Source: Pseudomonadaceae bacterium UBA836
GTDB lineage: Bacteria; Pseudomonadota; Gammaproteobacteria; Pseudomonadales; Pseudomonadaceae
Assembly (NCBI GenBank): GCA_002296055.1
Contig: DBHE01000034.1
Coordinates: 1 to 55,284 of the forward strand
Direction: 5' to 3'
DNA length: 55,284 nucleotides
Both the position numbers and the translations under genes were made by a program. Under the pieces are notes generated by a model. The model was not told where the DNA came from, did not search any database, and saw only the letters and a list, made by a program, of their open reading frames with translations. Position 1 is the first letter of the stretch; each line of letters begins with the position of its first letter. This document shows positions 42,764 to 52,551 of this stretch, one piece after another.

Positions 42764-45172
42764 TCAGTCCGGTTGCAGCACCAGATGGTCGGGCAGGGCG
42801 CGGATCGACAACCAGTCGAATAACTGTGTCCGGTACCGGCCCTCGTTGAACATCTCAGCCTGGTCCTGCGCATGGCTGTCAAGCGGGTTGCCCGCCTGGC
42901 CGAGTGGGTTGATGCCCAGGCTGGAGTTCAGGTCGGACAGATCGATCAGGCGACGGGTGGATGGCCCTGCCTTGATCTGGTAGAAGCCGGTGCCCCGATC
43001 AAAGGCCATGTTGTTCAGTGTCTCGTTACCCCCGTCTACGGCGACCGGTTGGCTATTGAGATACTCGCCAAAGGGCAGTCGTTCGGCCAGCGCGTGCTGA
43101 TGCTGCAGGGTTGCCAGGCGTGACCACTGCCACTGCTGAGGGTCGCTGCCCAAATCCTTGATCAGGCCTTGCAGGGCGTTTTGCCAGGCGTGGCTGATGG
43201 CGGCCTGGCGTCCATCCAGACTGGGCTGCTCGCGGTTATCCCACCACGGAGACGTGGGCTTCCAGTAAAGGCTGGCCAAGGTCTTTTCAGCCATAAAGGT
43301 GTTGCGGAAGTAGCTGTAACGCGGCCCCAATTCGTCGGCAAACAGCGCCTCGGATAATGCATCCTGCCAGCGCTGGAAAATACTCGCCGCCTGGCTGTCA
43401 CGGCGGTAATGACCGTCCCATGCCGCCAGCAGCGCCAGGGCCTCGCTGCCGGTGGTCTGCAGCTGGGCAGGGAGTTGCTGTGGGTCCAGCAGCGGCATGG
43501 CATCAGCGATCATGCTCAGGGCAAGCGGGCGCTGGTCATCGAGCTGGAAGGCTTTGAAGTCCGACAGATCGAAAGGCTCTTCGCGGTTCAGCAGCTCCTG
43601 CAGGCGCTGTGCTCGATCGGTAGGGGCGTAGTAGCCGGGTAACTTGCGACGCGGATTGTTTTCCGGGTACGGGTTGTTGGTAGAAAAAATCACACCGTCG
43701 CGCGGATTGATAATGCGCGGATTGGTATCAAAGGGCTGATAGCCGAGAAAGTCATCACGGCCCGAGCCGCCATTGAGCAAAGAGAAACCGTTGCTGCTTT
43801 GCGGCCAGCGCTTGAGTTTGCCGATGGCCCACATGGCAATGTTGTCGTCTACGTCGGCGTAAACCAGGTTCAAGCCGGGCGCGCTGTGCAAGGCTGCGGC
43901 AGCCTGAAACTCATCCAGGCTGGTGGCGCGGGTGAAGCCGTAGAAGGCGCTGGCCGAGTCGTTTTCCGGGTCGAGAAAGCTCCAGAACAGACTGACTGGC
44001 TCACGCTCCAGGCTGCCTGGCAGGTCGTTGATGATCGGACCGTGCCGACTGCTGCGGGTGCGAATCAGGCGGTCTTCCTGGCCGCGAATCTTGATCACTT
44101 CCTCATGCATGTTCAGCTTTTGCCAGCGGTCTACCGCCCAGACTTGCTCAGGGTCGTCAGGGTTGACGCGCTCGCGGTAGAAATCCACGTCATCGTTCAT
44201 CAGCATGGTCAGGCCCCAGGCGTGATGACGGGTCTGCCCCAGCAGCGGAAAGGGGATGCCAGCGAGGAAATGACCGTAGACCTCGCTATCGGGCGTGCGA
44301 AGGTGTGCTTCGTACCACACTGCCGGGGCGGCAAAGCCGATGTGCGGGTCGTTGGCGAGTAGCGGGGCGCCGCTGGCGCTGCGTGCGGCGTTGACCACCC
44401 AGGCGTTGGAGCCCAGAAACTGCCCGACGGGCAGGGTCTGTTCAACCTGACTGATCTGCTCCAGCATGGGCGTCAGTAGCTCGATGTAGGGCTGGCCCGA
44501 GGAGCGTACCGGCGGCAGCTGGTCCGGCCAGCTGGGGACCAGGTCGCGGTAGTGGCGCTCGCCCAGAGTGCCGCGAATGGTGTCCACCAGGGCGTCGGTC
44601 TTAAAGGCCTCGGCAAACGAGTAGGCCATGTAGCCCATGGTGTTGGCGATGTCTTCAGTGCTGAAATAGTCGGGCTTGGTCATCAACAGGCGGTATTCCA
44701 GCGGCCTGCCACCGTGGTCGATGTATTGGTTGATGCCGTCCTGGTAAGCGTGAATCAACTGCGCGTGCGGGCTGTCGGCCTGCTGCTCCAGTCGCTCGGC
44801 GTATTGGCGGGCGTAGCGGCTGATGCCCAGAGTGCGAAAGAAGCGGTCAGTGGCGAACGACTCGACGCCAAACAGCTCCGACAGCCGCCCGCCGCCAATG
44901 CGCCGTAACAGGTCCATTTGAAACAGACGGTCCTGGGCGTGCACGTAGCCCAGCGCCAGGTAAGCATCGTGTTCAGTTTGGGCGTCGATGTGCGGTACGC
45001 CCCAGGCGTCGTAATAAACTGACACCGGCCCATTCAGGCCTTCAAGCTTTAACTCGCCGCTACGTTGGGTGGTGGCTGTGTGCAGTATCCACATCAGCAA
45101 CAGGCCTCCAAGGGCGAGCAGTAGGGCAACGCAAAAGAAGACTTTCAGCGGGCGATTCAGACGTGCGTTCAC
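42764..45172 (-). CDS. penicillin acylase-family Ntn hydrolase (QuiP/Hac-like)
   Basis: An 802-residue precursor of an N-terminal nucleophile hydrolase. A signal-anchor segment (12-32) exports it. The alpha chain (about 40-200) has G-V-P-H-I-D-A, Y-L-A-L-G-Y-V-H-A-Q-D-R-L-F-Q-M-D-L-L-R-R. The beta chain starts at Ser255 in L-G-S-N-A-W-V-V, freed by self-cleavage, with the G-A-P-L-L-A-N-D-P-H-I-G-F block following. Relatives in P. aeruginosa degrade acyl-homoserine lactones, and this protein is similar in form, so quorum-signal turnover is possible; a peptide or antibiotic amide is the alternative. Confidence 0.92.
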   Translation of the reverse strand: MNARLNRPLKVFFCVALLLALGGLLLMWILHTATTQRSGELKLEGLNGPVSVYYDAWGVPHIDAQTEHDAYLALGYVHAQDRLFQMDLLRRIGGGRLSELFGVESFATDRFFRTLGISRYARQYAERLEQQADSPHAQLIHAYQDGINQYIDHGGRPLEYRLLMTKPDYFSTEDIANTMGYMAYSFAEAFKTDALVDTIRGTLGERHYRDLVPSWPDQLPPVRSSGQPYIELLTPMLEQISQVEQTLPVGQFLGSNAWVVNAARSASGAPLLANDPHIGFAAPAVWYEAHLRTPDSEVYGHFLAGIPFPLLGQTRHHAWGLTMLMNDDVDFYRERVNPDDPEQVWAVDRWQKLNMHEEVIKIRGQEDRLIRTRSSRHGPIINDLPGSLEREPVSLFWSFLDPENDSASAFYGFTRATSLDEFQAAAALHSAPGLNLVYADVDDNIAMWAIGKLKRWPQSSNGFSLLNGGSGRDDFLGYQPFDTNPRIINPRDGVIFSTNNPYPENNPRRKLPGYYAPTDRAQRLQELLNREEPFDLSDFKAFQLDDQRPLALSMIADAMPLLDPQQLPAQLQTTGSEALALLAAWDGHYRRDSQAASIFQRWQDALSEALFADELGPRYSYFRNTFMAEKTLASLYWKPTSPWWDNREQPSLDGRQAAISHAWQNALQGLIKDLGSDPQQWQWSRLATLQHQHALAERLPFGEYLNSQPVAVDGGNETLNNMAFDRGTGFYQIKAGPSTRRLIDLSDLNSSLGINPLGQAGNPLDSHAQDQAEMFNEGRYRTQLFDWLSIRALPDHLVLQPD

Positions 45173-45270
45173 GATGGGCCTTGTGCAGCGGAAAAACGTC
45201 CGGGCATCATGCGCAGCGCGGTGGTATACGTCAATCGGGACACGCGAGTTTGTGAAGGAGCAACATCACG

Positions 45271-46260
45271 ATGGCACGAAGAGTCGCATTGGTATTGGGT
45301 AGCGGTGGCGCGCGGGGCTACGCGCACATCGGCGTGATCGAGGAAATTGAGCGGCGCGGTTATGAAATTGCCTGCATTGCTGGCTGTTCGATGGGGGCGG
45401 TCGTAGGAGGTATCCACGCCGCTGGTCGCCTGGCCGATTACCGTGATTGGGTATCCGGACTTGATTACCTGGATGTGATTCGCCTGCTCGATATCGGTTT
45501 TGGCACCTTGGGGGCAATCCGCGGCGAGCGGGTGTTTGGCCGCATTCGTGAAATGCTTGGCGAGACCGATATCGATGATCTTGCCATTCCCTTTACTGCG
45601 GTGGCTACCGACCTGACCAACCAGCAGGAAGTGTGGTTTCAATCGGGTTGCCTGCACCAGGCTATGCGTGCATCGGCTGCGATCCCCAGCCTGTTCTCTC
45701 CGGTACGTCAGGGTAACCGGGTGCTGGTCGACGGTGGTTTGCTCAATCCACTGCCCATTGTGCCGGTGGTATCGGCCCACTGTGATCTGATCATGGCGGT
45801 TAACCTCAATTCGATTGAAAGCAACCACTACCAGATGCCGGTCATCGAGCGGCCTGCGCCGATCCGTCAGCAGTGGGAACAGTGGATGGCGGCGCTTAAG
45901 CCGTCCTGGCTGGGGCGGCGAGCGGAAGAAGAGGAAGAGCACGCCGGTCAGCAGGCGCTCCCATTAACCCCGGAGGACGGTGATGAGCCGCACTCGCGCG
46001 AGGAGGACCAGAACGCGCCGGTCGAGGTGGAGCCGCCGGTAGGCCCGGCCAGCATGCTGGAGTTGGTTAACCTGTCCTTCGAGACCATGCAGGCTTCGTT
46101 GACCCAATACAAGATTGCCGGTTACCCGCCGGATGTGGTCTTCAACGTGCCCAAGCGGTTGTGTCGCTTTTTCGAGTTTTACCGGGCGCCTGAGCTGATC
46201 GAACTCGGTCGTATGGTGGCCAGCGACACTCTGGATCAGTTCGAGCGGCGCCAGCACTAG
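45271..46260 (+). CDS. patatin-like phospholipase
   Basis: A 329-residue patatin-type lipase. The oxyanion hole is G-S-G-G-A-R-G (10-16), the nucleophile elbow G-C-S-M-G (Ser40) and the catalytic Asp in V-D-G-G (Asp154). No signal peptide, so it is cytoplasmic or membrane-associated, as in RssA-type proteins. An acidic linker (about 210-255) precedes a conserved C-terminal part. It is divergent from the acylase gene across 98 bp. Confidence 0.93.
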   Translation: MARRVALVLGSGGARGYAHIGVIEEIERRGYEIACIAGCSMGAVVGGIHAAGRLADYRDWVSGLDYLDVIRLLDIGFGTLGAIRGERVFGRIREMLGETDIDDLAIPFTAVATDLTNQQEVWFQSGCLHQAMRASAAIPSLFSPVRQGNRVLVDGGLLNPLPIVPVVSAHCDLIMAVNLNSIESNHYQMPVIERPAPIRQQWEQWMAALKPSWLGRRAEEEEEHAGQQALPLTPEDGDEPHSREEDQNAPVEVEPPVGPASMLELVNLSFETMQASLTQYKIAGYPPDVVFNVPKRLCRFFEFYRAPELIELGRMVASDTLDQFERRQH

Positions 46261-46297
46261 CCCCGTGCTGGCCAAATTCTTGTGCCAGGCAGCGTGT

Positions 46298-46313
46298 GGA
46301 ATTGATCAGCGCT
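46298..46313 (+). repeat. possible degenerate end of the MITE-like element
   Basis: GGAATTGATCAGCGCT differs at three positions from the right terminal repeat of the element at 36384-36645. It lies upstream of selD and no partner end was found nearby. It may be a solo remnant or chance. Confidence 0.3.
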
Positions 46314-46380
46314 CTTAAAGCCGGTGGCCTGAGCAGTCTGCTAGAATCCGCCCTTCGATGTAACAGCGGCGGAGCCTAGC

Positions 46381-47418
46381 ATGACCCAGACCATACGTTT
46401 GACCGAATACAGCCACGGCGCCGGTTGCGGCTGCAAGATCGCCCCGCGGGTGCTGGACGAAATGCTCTCGGTCGGCCAGCCTGGCCCGGATTTCGAGCGC
46501 CTCTGGGTGGGCAATGCCAGCCGCGATGACGCCGCCGTCTTTGGGCTGGACGCCGAGCAGGGCATTGTCAGTACCACCGACTTCTTTATGCCGATTGTCG
46601 ACGACCCTTTCGACTTTGGCCGTATCGCCGCCACCAACGCTATCAGTGACATCTACGCCATGGGCGGTACGCCGTTGATGGCCATTGCCATTCTGGGGTG
46701 GCCGGTCAACCTGCTGCCTGCTGCGGTGGCCGGCGAGGTGCTGGCCGGCGCCCGTCAGGTCTGCACCGAAGCCGGTATGCCTCTGGCTGGCGGTCACTCC
46801 ATTGACGCCCCTGAGCCGATTTTTGGTCTGGCGGTCACCGGTCATGTGCTCAAGCGCCAGCTCAAACGTAACGACCAGGCCCGCGCCGGCGCGCAGCTGT
46901 TTCTGACCAAGCCGTTGGGTATCGGTATCCTCACCACCGCCGAAAAACAGAAAAAATTGCGTCCCGAAGACGCGGGCGTGGCGCGTGATCTGATGTGTCA
47001 GCTGAATCAGCCAGGCCAGCGTTTCGCCACCCTGGATGGTGTGCAGGCGATGACCGATGTGACCGGCTTTGGTCTGCTTGGGCACCTGACTGAAATGGCT
47101 GAAGGAGCTGGCCTGCAGGCCCGTTTGAACAGTGCTCAGGTGCCGCGCCTGTCGGCGGTCGATTATTACCTCGGACAGGGCTGCGTGCCGGGCGGCACGC
47201 TGCGCAACTTCGATAGCTACGGCCATAAGATAGGTGCGCTGACCGAGGCACAGAAGCAGCTGTTGTGCGATCCGCAAACCAGTGGCGGTCTGCTGGTGGC
47301 CGTGGACCCTGCGGCGGTAGACGATTTTCTGCTGTTGGCGCGCGAGCTGGGCATGGAGTTGGCCAGCATCGGCGAGCTGGTCGAGCACCAAGGCGGGCCC
47401 TGGGTCGAGGTGCTCTGA
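46381..47418 (+). CDS. selD: selenophosphate synthetase (selenide, water dikinase)
   Basis: A 345-residue enzyme that makes selenophosphate from selenide and ATP. The catalytic site is S-H-G-A-G-C-G-C-K (residues 11-19, Cys16 in place of E. coli Cys17, Lys19), so it does not need selenocysteine itself. T-T-D-F-F-x-P-I-V-D-D-P and G-G-H-S-I-D are family motifs. It overlaps mnmH by one base (TGATG). Since the window has no selA or selB, its visible use is tRNA 2-selenouridine. Confidence 0.97.
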   Translation: MTQTIRLTEYSHGAGCGCKIAPRVLDEMLSVGQPGPDFERLWVGNASRDDAAVFGLDAEQGIVSTTDFFMPIVDDPFDFGRIAATNAISDIYAMGGTPLMAIAILGWPVNLLPAAVAGEVLAGARQVCTEAGMPLAGGHSIDAPEPIFGLAVTGHVLKRQLKRNDQARAGAQLFLTKPLGIGILTTAEKQKKLRPEDAGVARDLMCQLNQPGQRFATLDGVQAMTDVTGFGLLGHLTEMAEGAGLQARLNSAQVPRLSAVDYYLGQGCVPGGTLRNFDSYGHKIGALTEAQKQLLCDPQTSGGLLVAVDPAAVDDFLLLARELGMELASIGELVEHQGGPWVEVL

Positions 47419-48524
47419 TGCGCGAGAACACTGAGGATTTTCGTCAGCTGTTTTTGCAGGACGTACCGCTGATGGATGTGCGCGCGCCGATCGAGTTTGG
47501 CAAGGGCGCCTTTCCCGAGGCGGTAAATTTGCCCTTGATGAACGACAGCGAGCGCCAGAAGGTCGGCACCCAGTACAAGCAGCAGGGGCAAGTCGCCGCT
47601 ATCGAGTTGGGTCACCAACTGGTGCGCGGCAAAGTTAAAGCCGCCCGTATCGACGCATGGCTGGCCCGTGTACAGGCAGCCCCCGAGGGCTACCTTTACT
47701 GCTTCCGGGGCGGGCTGCGTTCGCAATTGGTGCAGCAGTGGCTGAGCGAGGCGGGCGTGCAGTACCCGCGGGTCATCGGCGGCTACAAGGCCATGCGGCG
47801 CTTTTTGATCGACACTCTGGAGGCCGCTGCGCTTGAGTGCAGCCCCATGCTGGTTGCAGGCATGACCGGCACCGGCAAGACCGAGGTGATCAGCGCGCTG
47901 GACAATAGTCTGGACCTGGAAGGACACGCGCATCATCGAGGCTCAAGCTTCGGTCGCCATGCTACCCCGCAGCCGGGGCAGATCGACTTTGAAAACCGCC
48001 TTGCCATCGCGGCCCTGAAGGTTCGCGCCGGCGGTGCCAGGCGCTTGGTGCTGGAGGACGAGGGCCGCATTGTTGGCAGCTGCTCTGTGCCCCTGACCCT
48101 GTACCGGGTTATGCAGGAGGCGCCGCTGGTCTGGCTGGAAGACAGCTTTGAAAACCGTGTTACGCGGATTCTCGGCGATTACGTCACCAACATGCAGGCC
48201 GAGTACGCAGCGCTGCATCCGACTGATGCCGAGGCCGGCTTCAACGCCTTCGCCGACTACCTGGTGGGCAGTTTGCAGCGTATCTACAAGCGCCTGGGCG
48301 GGGAGCGCCATCAGCAGCTTGACGCCCTGATGCGCGAGGCCCTGGATATTCAGCAGCGCACAGGTGATGTGCAGGCTCACCGGCGCTGGATTGAAGGTTT
48401 GCTGACGCATTATTACGACCCCATGTACGTCTATCAGCGTGAAAGCAAAAACGCACGGGTTGTGTTCCGGGGCGAGCAGCAGGAGGTCATCGACTGGCTG
48501 CGTGAGCACAGCATCAACGAATGA
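47418..48524 (+). CDS. mnmH: tRNA 2-selenouridine synthase
   Basis: A 368-residue enzyme (SelU/YbbB) that replaces sulfur in tRNA mnm5-2-thiouridine at the wobble position with selenium through a geranylated intermediate. The N-terminal rhodanese domain has the catalytic Cys95 in [11 protein letters not shown]. The C-terminal part has a P-loop, G-M-T-G-T-G-K-T (148-155). Length and both domains are normal. It is coupled to selD and monocistronic after it. Confidence 0.96.
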   Translation: MRENTEDFRQLFLQDVPLMDVRAPIEFGKGAFPEAVNLPLMNDSERQKVGTQYKQQGQVAAIELGHQLVRGKVKAARIDAWLARVQAAPEGYLYCFRGGLRSQLVQQWLSEAGVQYPRVIGGYKAMRRFLIDTLEAAALECSPMLVAGMTGTGKTEVISALDNSLDLEGHAHHRGSSFGRHATPQPGQIDFENRLAIAALKVRAGGARRLVLEDEGRIVGSCSVPLTLYRVMQEAPLVWLEDSFENRVTRILGDYVTNMQAEYAALHPTDAEAGFNAFADYLVGSLQRIYKRLGGERHQQLDALMREALDIQQRTGDVQAHRRWIEGLLTHYYDPMYVYQRESKNARVVFRGEQQEVIDWLREHSINE

Positions 48525-48631
48525 CATGATGTGTGAACAATAAGCCTGAACTTGGTCGAGTTGTGACTTCCCTGGCGTTACTATCCTGAAAAAACGCCGC
48601 GCGAGCGCGGCCCCTGAAGGAGCGTAGACGC

Positions 48632-49393
48632 ATGAGCAACGAGTTTTCCGGCAAGGTAGCATTGGTTACAGGCGCAGCGGCAGGTATCGGCAAGGCAACA
48701 GCTGAGGCCTTTGCAGCGGCCGGCGCGCAGGTTGTTCTCTCTGACATCGATGTTGACGCCGGTGAAGCGGTTGCCGAGGGTATCCGCGCGGCTGGCGGTG
48801 ATGCGGTGTTTATTCCTTGCAACGTGGCCGATGGCGGCGAGGTCAAAACACTGATTGAACGCATTGACGCCGAGTTTGGCCGCCTGGATTGCGCCTTCAA
48901 CAACGCGGGCATCGAGATCGAGCTGGGCAAGCTCGCTGATGGCGACGAAGCTGTGTTCGACCGTATTATGGATGTCAACGTCAAGGGTGTGTGGCAGTGC
49001 ATGCGTTATGAGTTGCCGCTGATGCTGAAAAACGGCGGCGGCTCCATCGTCAATACGGCCTCCATTGCGGCGTTGGGCGCGGCGCCGAAGATGAGCATTT
49101 ACGCTGCCAGCAAGCACGCGGTCCTCGGCCTGACGCGGTCCGCCGCAGTGGAATACGGTAAGCAGGGTGTTCGCGTCAATGCGGTGTGTCCTGCGGTAAT
49201 CGATACCGAGATGTTCCGCCGCGCTGTGGCCATTGAGCCGCGCAAGGCCGAGTTCGCCGCTGCCCTGCATCCGGTTGGTCGCGTTGGCCGCGCTGAAGAA
49301 ATTGCCGCTGCCGTACTCTACCTGTGCTCCGACGGCGCCGCCTTTACCACCGGTATCGCGCTGCCGGTCGACGGCGGTAGCACCTGTATCTGA
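48632..49393 (+). CDS. short-chain dehydrogenase/reductase
   Basis: A 253-residue oxidoreductase of the classical SDR type. T-G-A-A-A-G-I-G (13-20) binds NAD(P), N-N-A-G is at about 90-93 and the catalytic Ser, Tyr and Lys lie in S-I-A-A-L and Y-A-A-S-K (about 155-159). D-I-D after the second strand favours NAD. Substrate unknown. The upstream region has a small GC hairpin (48596-48611), and a terminator follows at 49412. Confidence 0.93.
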   Translation: MSNEFSGKVALVTGAAAGIGKATAEAFAAAGAQVVLSDIDVDAGEAVAEGIRAAGGDAVFIPCNVADGGEVKTLIERIDAEFGRLDCAFNNAGIEIELGKLADGDEAVFDRIMDVNVKGVWQCMRYELPLMLKNGGGSIVNTASIAALGAAPKMSIYAASKHAVLGLTRSAAVEYGKQGVRVNAVCPAVIDTEMFRRAVAIEPRKAEFAAALHPVGRVGRAEEIAAAVLYLCSDGAAFTTGIALPVDGGSTCI

Positions 49394-49411
49394 TCTGATA
49401 TCAGGCACAAG

Positions 49412-49443
49412 GGCGTCGCACCGCTGCGACGCCTGTCTAATCT
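49412..49443 (+). terminator. terminator after the SDR gene
   Basis: GGCGTCGCA and TGCGACGCC form a perfect 9-bp stem with a 4-base loop, followed by the T-rich TGTCTAATCTG, 19 bp after the stop. Confidence 0.8.
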
Positions 49444-49561
49444 GTGCCTTGCGGCTGTGCCCACGCCGCTAAAACCGCTGCCCGTTCCGGGCTTTGCTAT
49501 GCTGCTGCAGTAAGCTAGCTCGGATACGCCTTATGCTGTCGATGCCAATACGGATGTTGCC

Positions 49562-51979
49562 TTGAGCAAGGCCATAGCCTGCGCGCTGCTGCTGGGCTGC
49601 TTGCTGATGCAGTGGTGGCCAGCCTGGGGGCAGGACGTGTTGGGCGATCAGAACAGCGAAGCTGCGGATGCGGCGGCGGCTGACAACGCTCAGATGGAAG
49701 GCCCGAGTATCCCGCAGCTGGCGACCCGGCTGAGCACGGGGGCACCTGCGATCGACGGCGACCTGTCCGATCCTTTCTGGCAGCAGCTGGACGACATCGC
49801 CATTGAATACGAGTTGTTCCCCGTACGCTTGCGTGCTGCCGGGGTAACCACCCGGGTGCGCATTGCACTGACCGATACCCATTTTTACGCCGCTTTTGAT
49901 GCTCACGACCCGGACATCAGCGCGCTGCGTTCAGCGCTGCGAGAGCGCGACGGCCTCAAAAGTGACGACTATGTGTCACTGGTGCTGGACCCGGCCGGCC
50001 AAGGGCTGCGTAAGTACGAGTTTCGGGTCAATCCGCACGGCAGTCAGTCTGATGTGTTGCAGGACACGGTAGGGGACCGCTACCTCTACGACTGGGACAC
50101 CGATTGGCAGGCTGCTGCACAGATCACTGAGCAGGGGTACCGGGTTGAGCTGGCTATCCCAAGACAGGGCGCGCACCTAAATCCGGAAGACCCGGACGCA
50201 CCCGCGCGGCTGCTGGTCATGCTAAAGCGGCATTATCCCCGTCAGATCGAACGCACCCTGGGGACGGCTGTCGAGTTGTTGTTGCCCGACGGCGCGCCGT
50301 TGGCCGAGTTGCCCGCAGGTAGCGCGCGGCGCCTTACCCTAACGCCGCATTACGTTTACGACCTTGATGAAGATCGCGATATCGGCGGCAGCTTTGCACA
50401 AGTGGACGAGCAGCAACGGCACGCCGCAGGTGTTTATCTGGATTACCAGATAAACGCTGACCGTCGCCTGCTTATGACGGTCAATCCCAACTACGCGGAG
50501 GTCGAGTCCGACATCGCCCGCGACAGCATCAACAACCCCTTTGATCCCTATGAGCCCGAGAAGCGGGAGCTGTTCGTCGACGCTAGGGAATATTTCCGCA
50601 CGCTCAACGAAGTGGTTTATACCCGCAATATCGTGGAGCCGGATATCGGCGCGGCGCATTTCTGGAGCACGCCAACGACAACCAGCGGCCTGCTGGGCGC
50701 GATGGATTCACAAACCCGGGTTTACATGCCGGACAACCTGGGCTCGGACGTAGTTACCCTGGTCGATAACAGCCAGTCTTTCGCCTTCAACTACGAGCGC
50801 CAATCAGACAAGCGCAGTTTCGGCGTGTTGGGCACCCTGCGTACCGCTGAGGATTATCACAACGCGGTGCTCAGTTTTAACGGCACAGGCAATCTTGGCG
50901 TGGATGACAAGGTGCGCGGCCAACTGCTGGTGTCAGACACGCGCTATCCGCAGCGCTTCGCCGAAGACCTCTGCGACAGCGCCGGTTGTACCGAGCTGCC
51001 TCCTGCGCCCGAGTGCGAACTGGGCGACTGCGCCACTACGCCTTATGTGCAGCGGGCCGACTTTGACGACAGCCTGCGTGGCTATAACCTGCAGCTGCGG
51101 TATAACCACGATGGGCCGGATTCGCTGTACTGGGCGCGTTATTACGACGTATCGCCGGACTTTCGCGCAGACCTGGGGTTTATTCGCCGGGTCGACTATC
51201 GTGCCCTGAACTTGGCCTATGGTCGCAAATGGTATTTTCAGGCCAACAAGGAGGACGAGAGCCAGTCGCGTATACGTGCCTACCTGATCGGCGGCCATAT
51301 GCGTTCTCACTCCGACAACCAGCCACTGGAGACCACCTTCGGCATCTGGGGTGAGTTTCGCGGCAGCTACCAGACTATCGCCAGGGTCGGTTGGCAGCAC
51401 CGCAAGCGCGCAGTTAACCGTATCGACCAGAGCGACCTCTCGGCGGGGGACAACGCGCCGCGCTTTGATGAGCACTACTGGCAGTGGTTTTTCCAGACCT
51501 CACCTTTTCCTGCCTGGACGCTGCACCTTGATGGCCGCTGGGGCAGCGTGGCCGACCCTGACAACCTGGTACTGGGCAAAATGCGTGAACTCAAGCCCAG
51601 ACTGCAGTACAGCACCGACCGGCTCGACCTCATGGCGGAGCTTACCCAGCGGCATTTTGAAACCGATGGGGAGCAGTTGTACAAGGAAAGCTTTGCCTCA
51701 TTGACCGCGCTATACCACGCTGACAATGGCATTACCCACCGTTTGCTTTGGCTGCGCGACTTGACCAAGCGCGATACGGACCGCTGGCGCGGCGACGAAT
51801 TGGGCCGCGAGACCAGCCAGACGCTGGAGTACACACAGATCTTTTCGCCGTATCGGCATTGGCAGTTGATGTGGGGTGTGCGGCTGGTGAGCGACTACGA
51901 GTCTGATATCGATGAGCGGGGCCTGACCGAGCGCGAGCTGTATTTCAAAGTGCAGCGGGAGATCACCTTTTTTGACTAG
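49562..51979 (+). CDS. CBM9/DUF5916-type outer-membrane protein
   Basis: An 805-residue exported protein starting at TTG 49562 (signal peptide 1-23, ending WPAWGQD). Residues about 60-230 form a family 9 carbohydrate-binding-like domain (A-P-A-I-D-G-D-L-S-D-P-F-W, A-F-D-A-H-D-P-D, S-D-D-Y-V-S-L-V-L-D-P). The remainder is rich in alternating aromatic strands and looks like a large beta-barrel, as in DUF5916 proteins; N-P-N-Y-A-E-V-E-S-D and R-E-L-F-V-D-A-R-E-Y-F are typical. Ligand unknown. A 10-codon leader frame (49533-49565) ends in a TGA overlapping the TTG, suggesting coupled translation. Confidence 0.85.
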   Translation: MSKAIACALLLGCLLMQWWPAWGQDVLGDQNSEAADAAAADNAQMEGPSIPQLATRLSTGAPAIDGDLSDPFWQQLDDIAIEYELFPVRLRAAGVTTRVRIALTDTHFYAAFDAHDPDISALRSALRERDGLKSDDYVSLVLDPAGQGLRKYEFRVNPHGSQSDVLQDTVGDRYLYDWDTDWQAAAQITEQGYRVELAIPRQGAHLNPEDPDAPARLLVMLKRHYPRQIERTLGTAVELLLPDGAPLAELPAGSARRLTLTPHYVYDLDEDRDIGGSFAQVDEQQRHAAGVYLDYQINADRRLLMTVNPNYAEVESDIARDSINNPFDPYEPEKRELFVDAREYFRTLNEVVYTRNIVEPDIGAAHFWSTPTTTSGLLGAMDSQTRVYMPDNLGSDVVTLVDNSQSFAFNYERQSDKRSFGVLGTLRTAEDYHNAVLSFNGTGNLGVDDKVRGQLLVSDTRYPQRFAEDLCDSAGCTELPPAPECELGDCATTPYVQRADFDDSLRGYNLQLRYNHDGPDSLYWARYYDVSPDFRADLGFIRRVDYRALNLAYGRKWYFQANKEDESQSRIRAYLIGGHMRSHSDNQPLETTFGIWGEFRGSYQTIARVGWQHRKRAVNRIDQSDLSAGDNAPRFDEHYWQWFFQTSPFPAWTLHLDGRWGSVADPDNLVLGKMRELKPRLQYSTDRLDLMAELTQRHFETDGEQLYKESFASLTALYHADNGITHRLLWLRDLTKRDTDRWRGDELGRETSQTLEYTQIFSPYRHWQLMWGVRLVSDYESDIDERGLTERELYFKVQREITFFD

Positions 51980-52082
51980 CGCGCGCGGGGTTGCGATTCT
52001 CTGGGAACAGACCTTGGTTAGCCAATCAGCGTTTCCCTGGTGGTCGACTATGGGAAAGCCCTGAGTGTGAGAGGAGAGCCGC

Positions 52083-52550
52083 GTGAAAAAAGAACCCCAT
52101 GACGAGTTACCGCTGGATGATCCCGATCCGATTATTCGGGCCAGTCATTTAGCCATTCGTTTCGCGGTCAAGTTGCTGGCCATACTCATGGTCCTGGTGA
52201 TTTTTTTCGGCATCGCTGACGTGGTCTATGTGCTGTATCAGCGGCTGACTTCCGAGCCGGTGTATCTGCTGAATATCAGCGACATCTTTGAAACCTTTGC
52301 GGCCTTTTTGGCTGTGCTCGTGGCGATCGAGATTTTCGTCAACATCCGTATCTACCTGAGCAGCTATGAATTGCCGGTCAAGCTGGTGGTTGCGACCGCG
52401 CTGATGGCCGTTGCGCGCAAGATCATCGTGCTGGACTTTGAGAAAATCGAAGCCTTGGAAGTGTTTTCCCTGGGTGCCGTGGTACTGGCATTGGGGGTGA
52501 CCTATTGCTACATGCTGCATGTGCAGCACCGGGCTGGCTACACGGAGTAG
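52083..52550 (+). CDS. psiE: PsiE-family membrane protein
   Basis: A 155-residue inner-membrane protein from GTG 52083 behind GAGGAGAG. Four hydrophobic segments carry the PsiE features: a long first helix, D-I-F-E-T-F-A-A-F-L-A-V-L-V-A-I-E-I, the A-L-M-A-V-A-R-K-I-I-V-L-D block and a final Y-C-Y-M-L-H. PsiE is phosphate-starvation inducible in E. coli; its role is unknown. A small gene begins one base after its stop. Confidence 0.87.
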   Translation: MKKEPHDELPLDDPDPIIRASHLAIRFAVKLLAILMVLVIFFGIADVVYVLYQRLTSEPVYLLNISDIFETFAAFLAVLVAIEIFVNIRIYLSSYELPVKLVVATALMAVARKIIVLDFEKIEALEVFSLGAVVLALGVTYCYMLHVQHRAGYTE

Positions 52551-52551
52551 T

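Noticed and set aside
46315..47391. 358-codon minus-strand frame opposite selD
   Set aside because: selD is certain and the antisense product has no recognisable features.
48596..48611. GC hairpin before the SDR gene as a terminator
   Set aside because: The A-run is on the wrong side for the plus strand and no minus-strand gene ends there.
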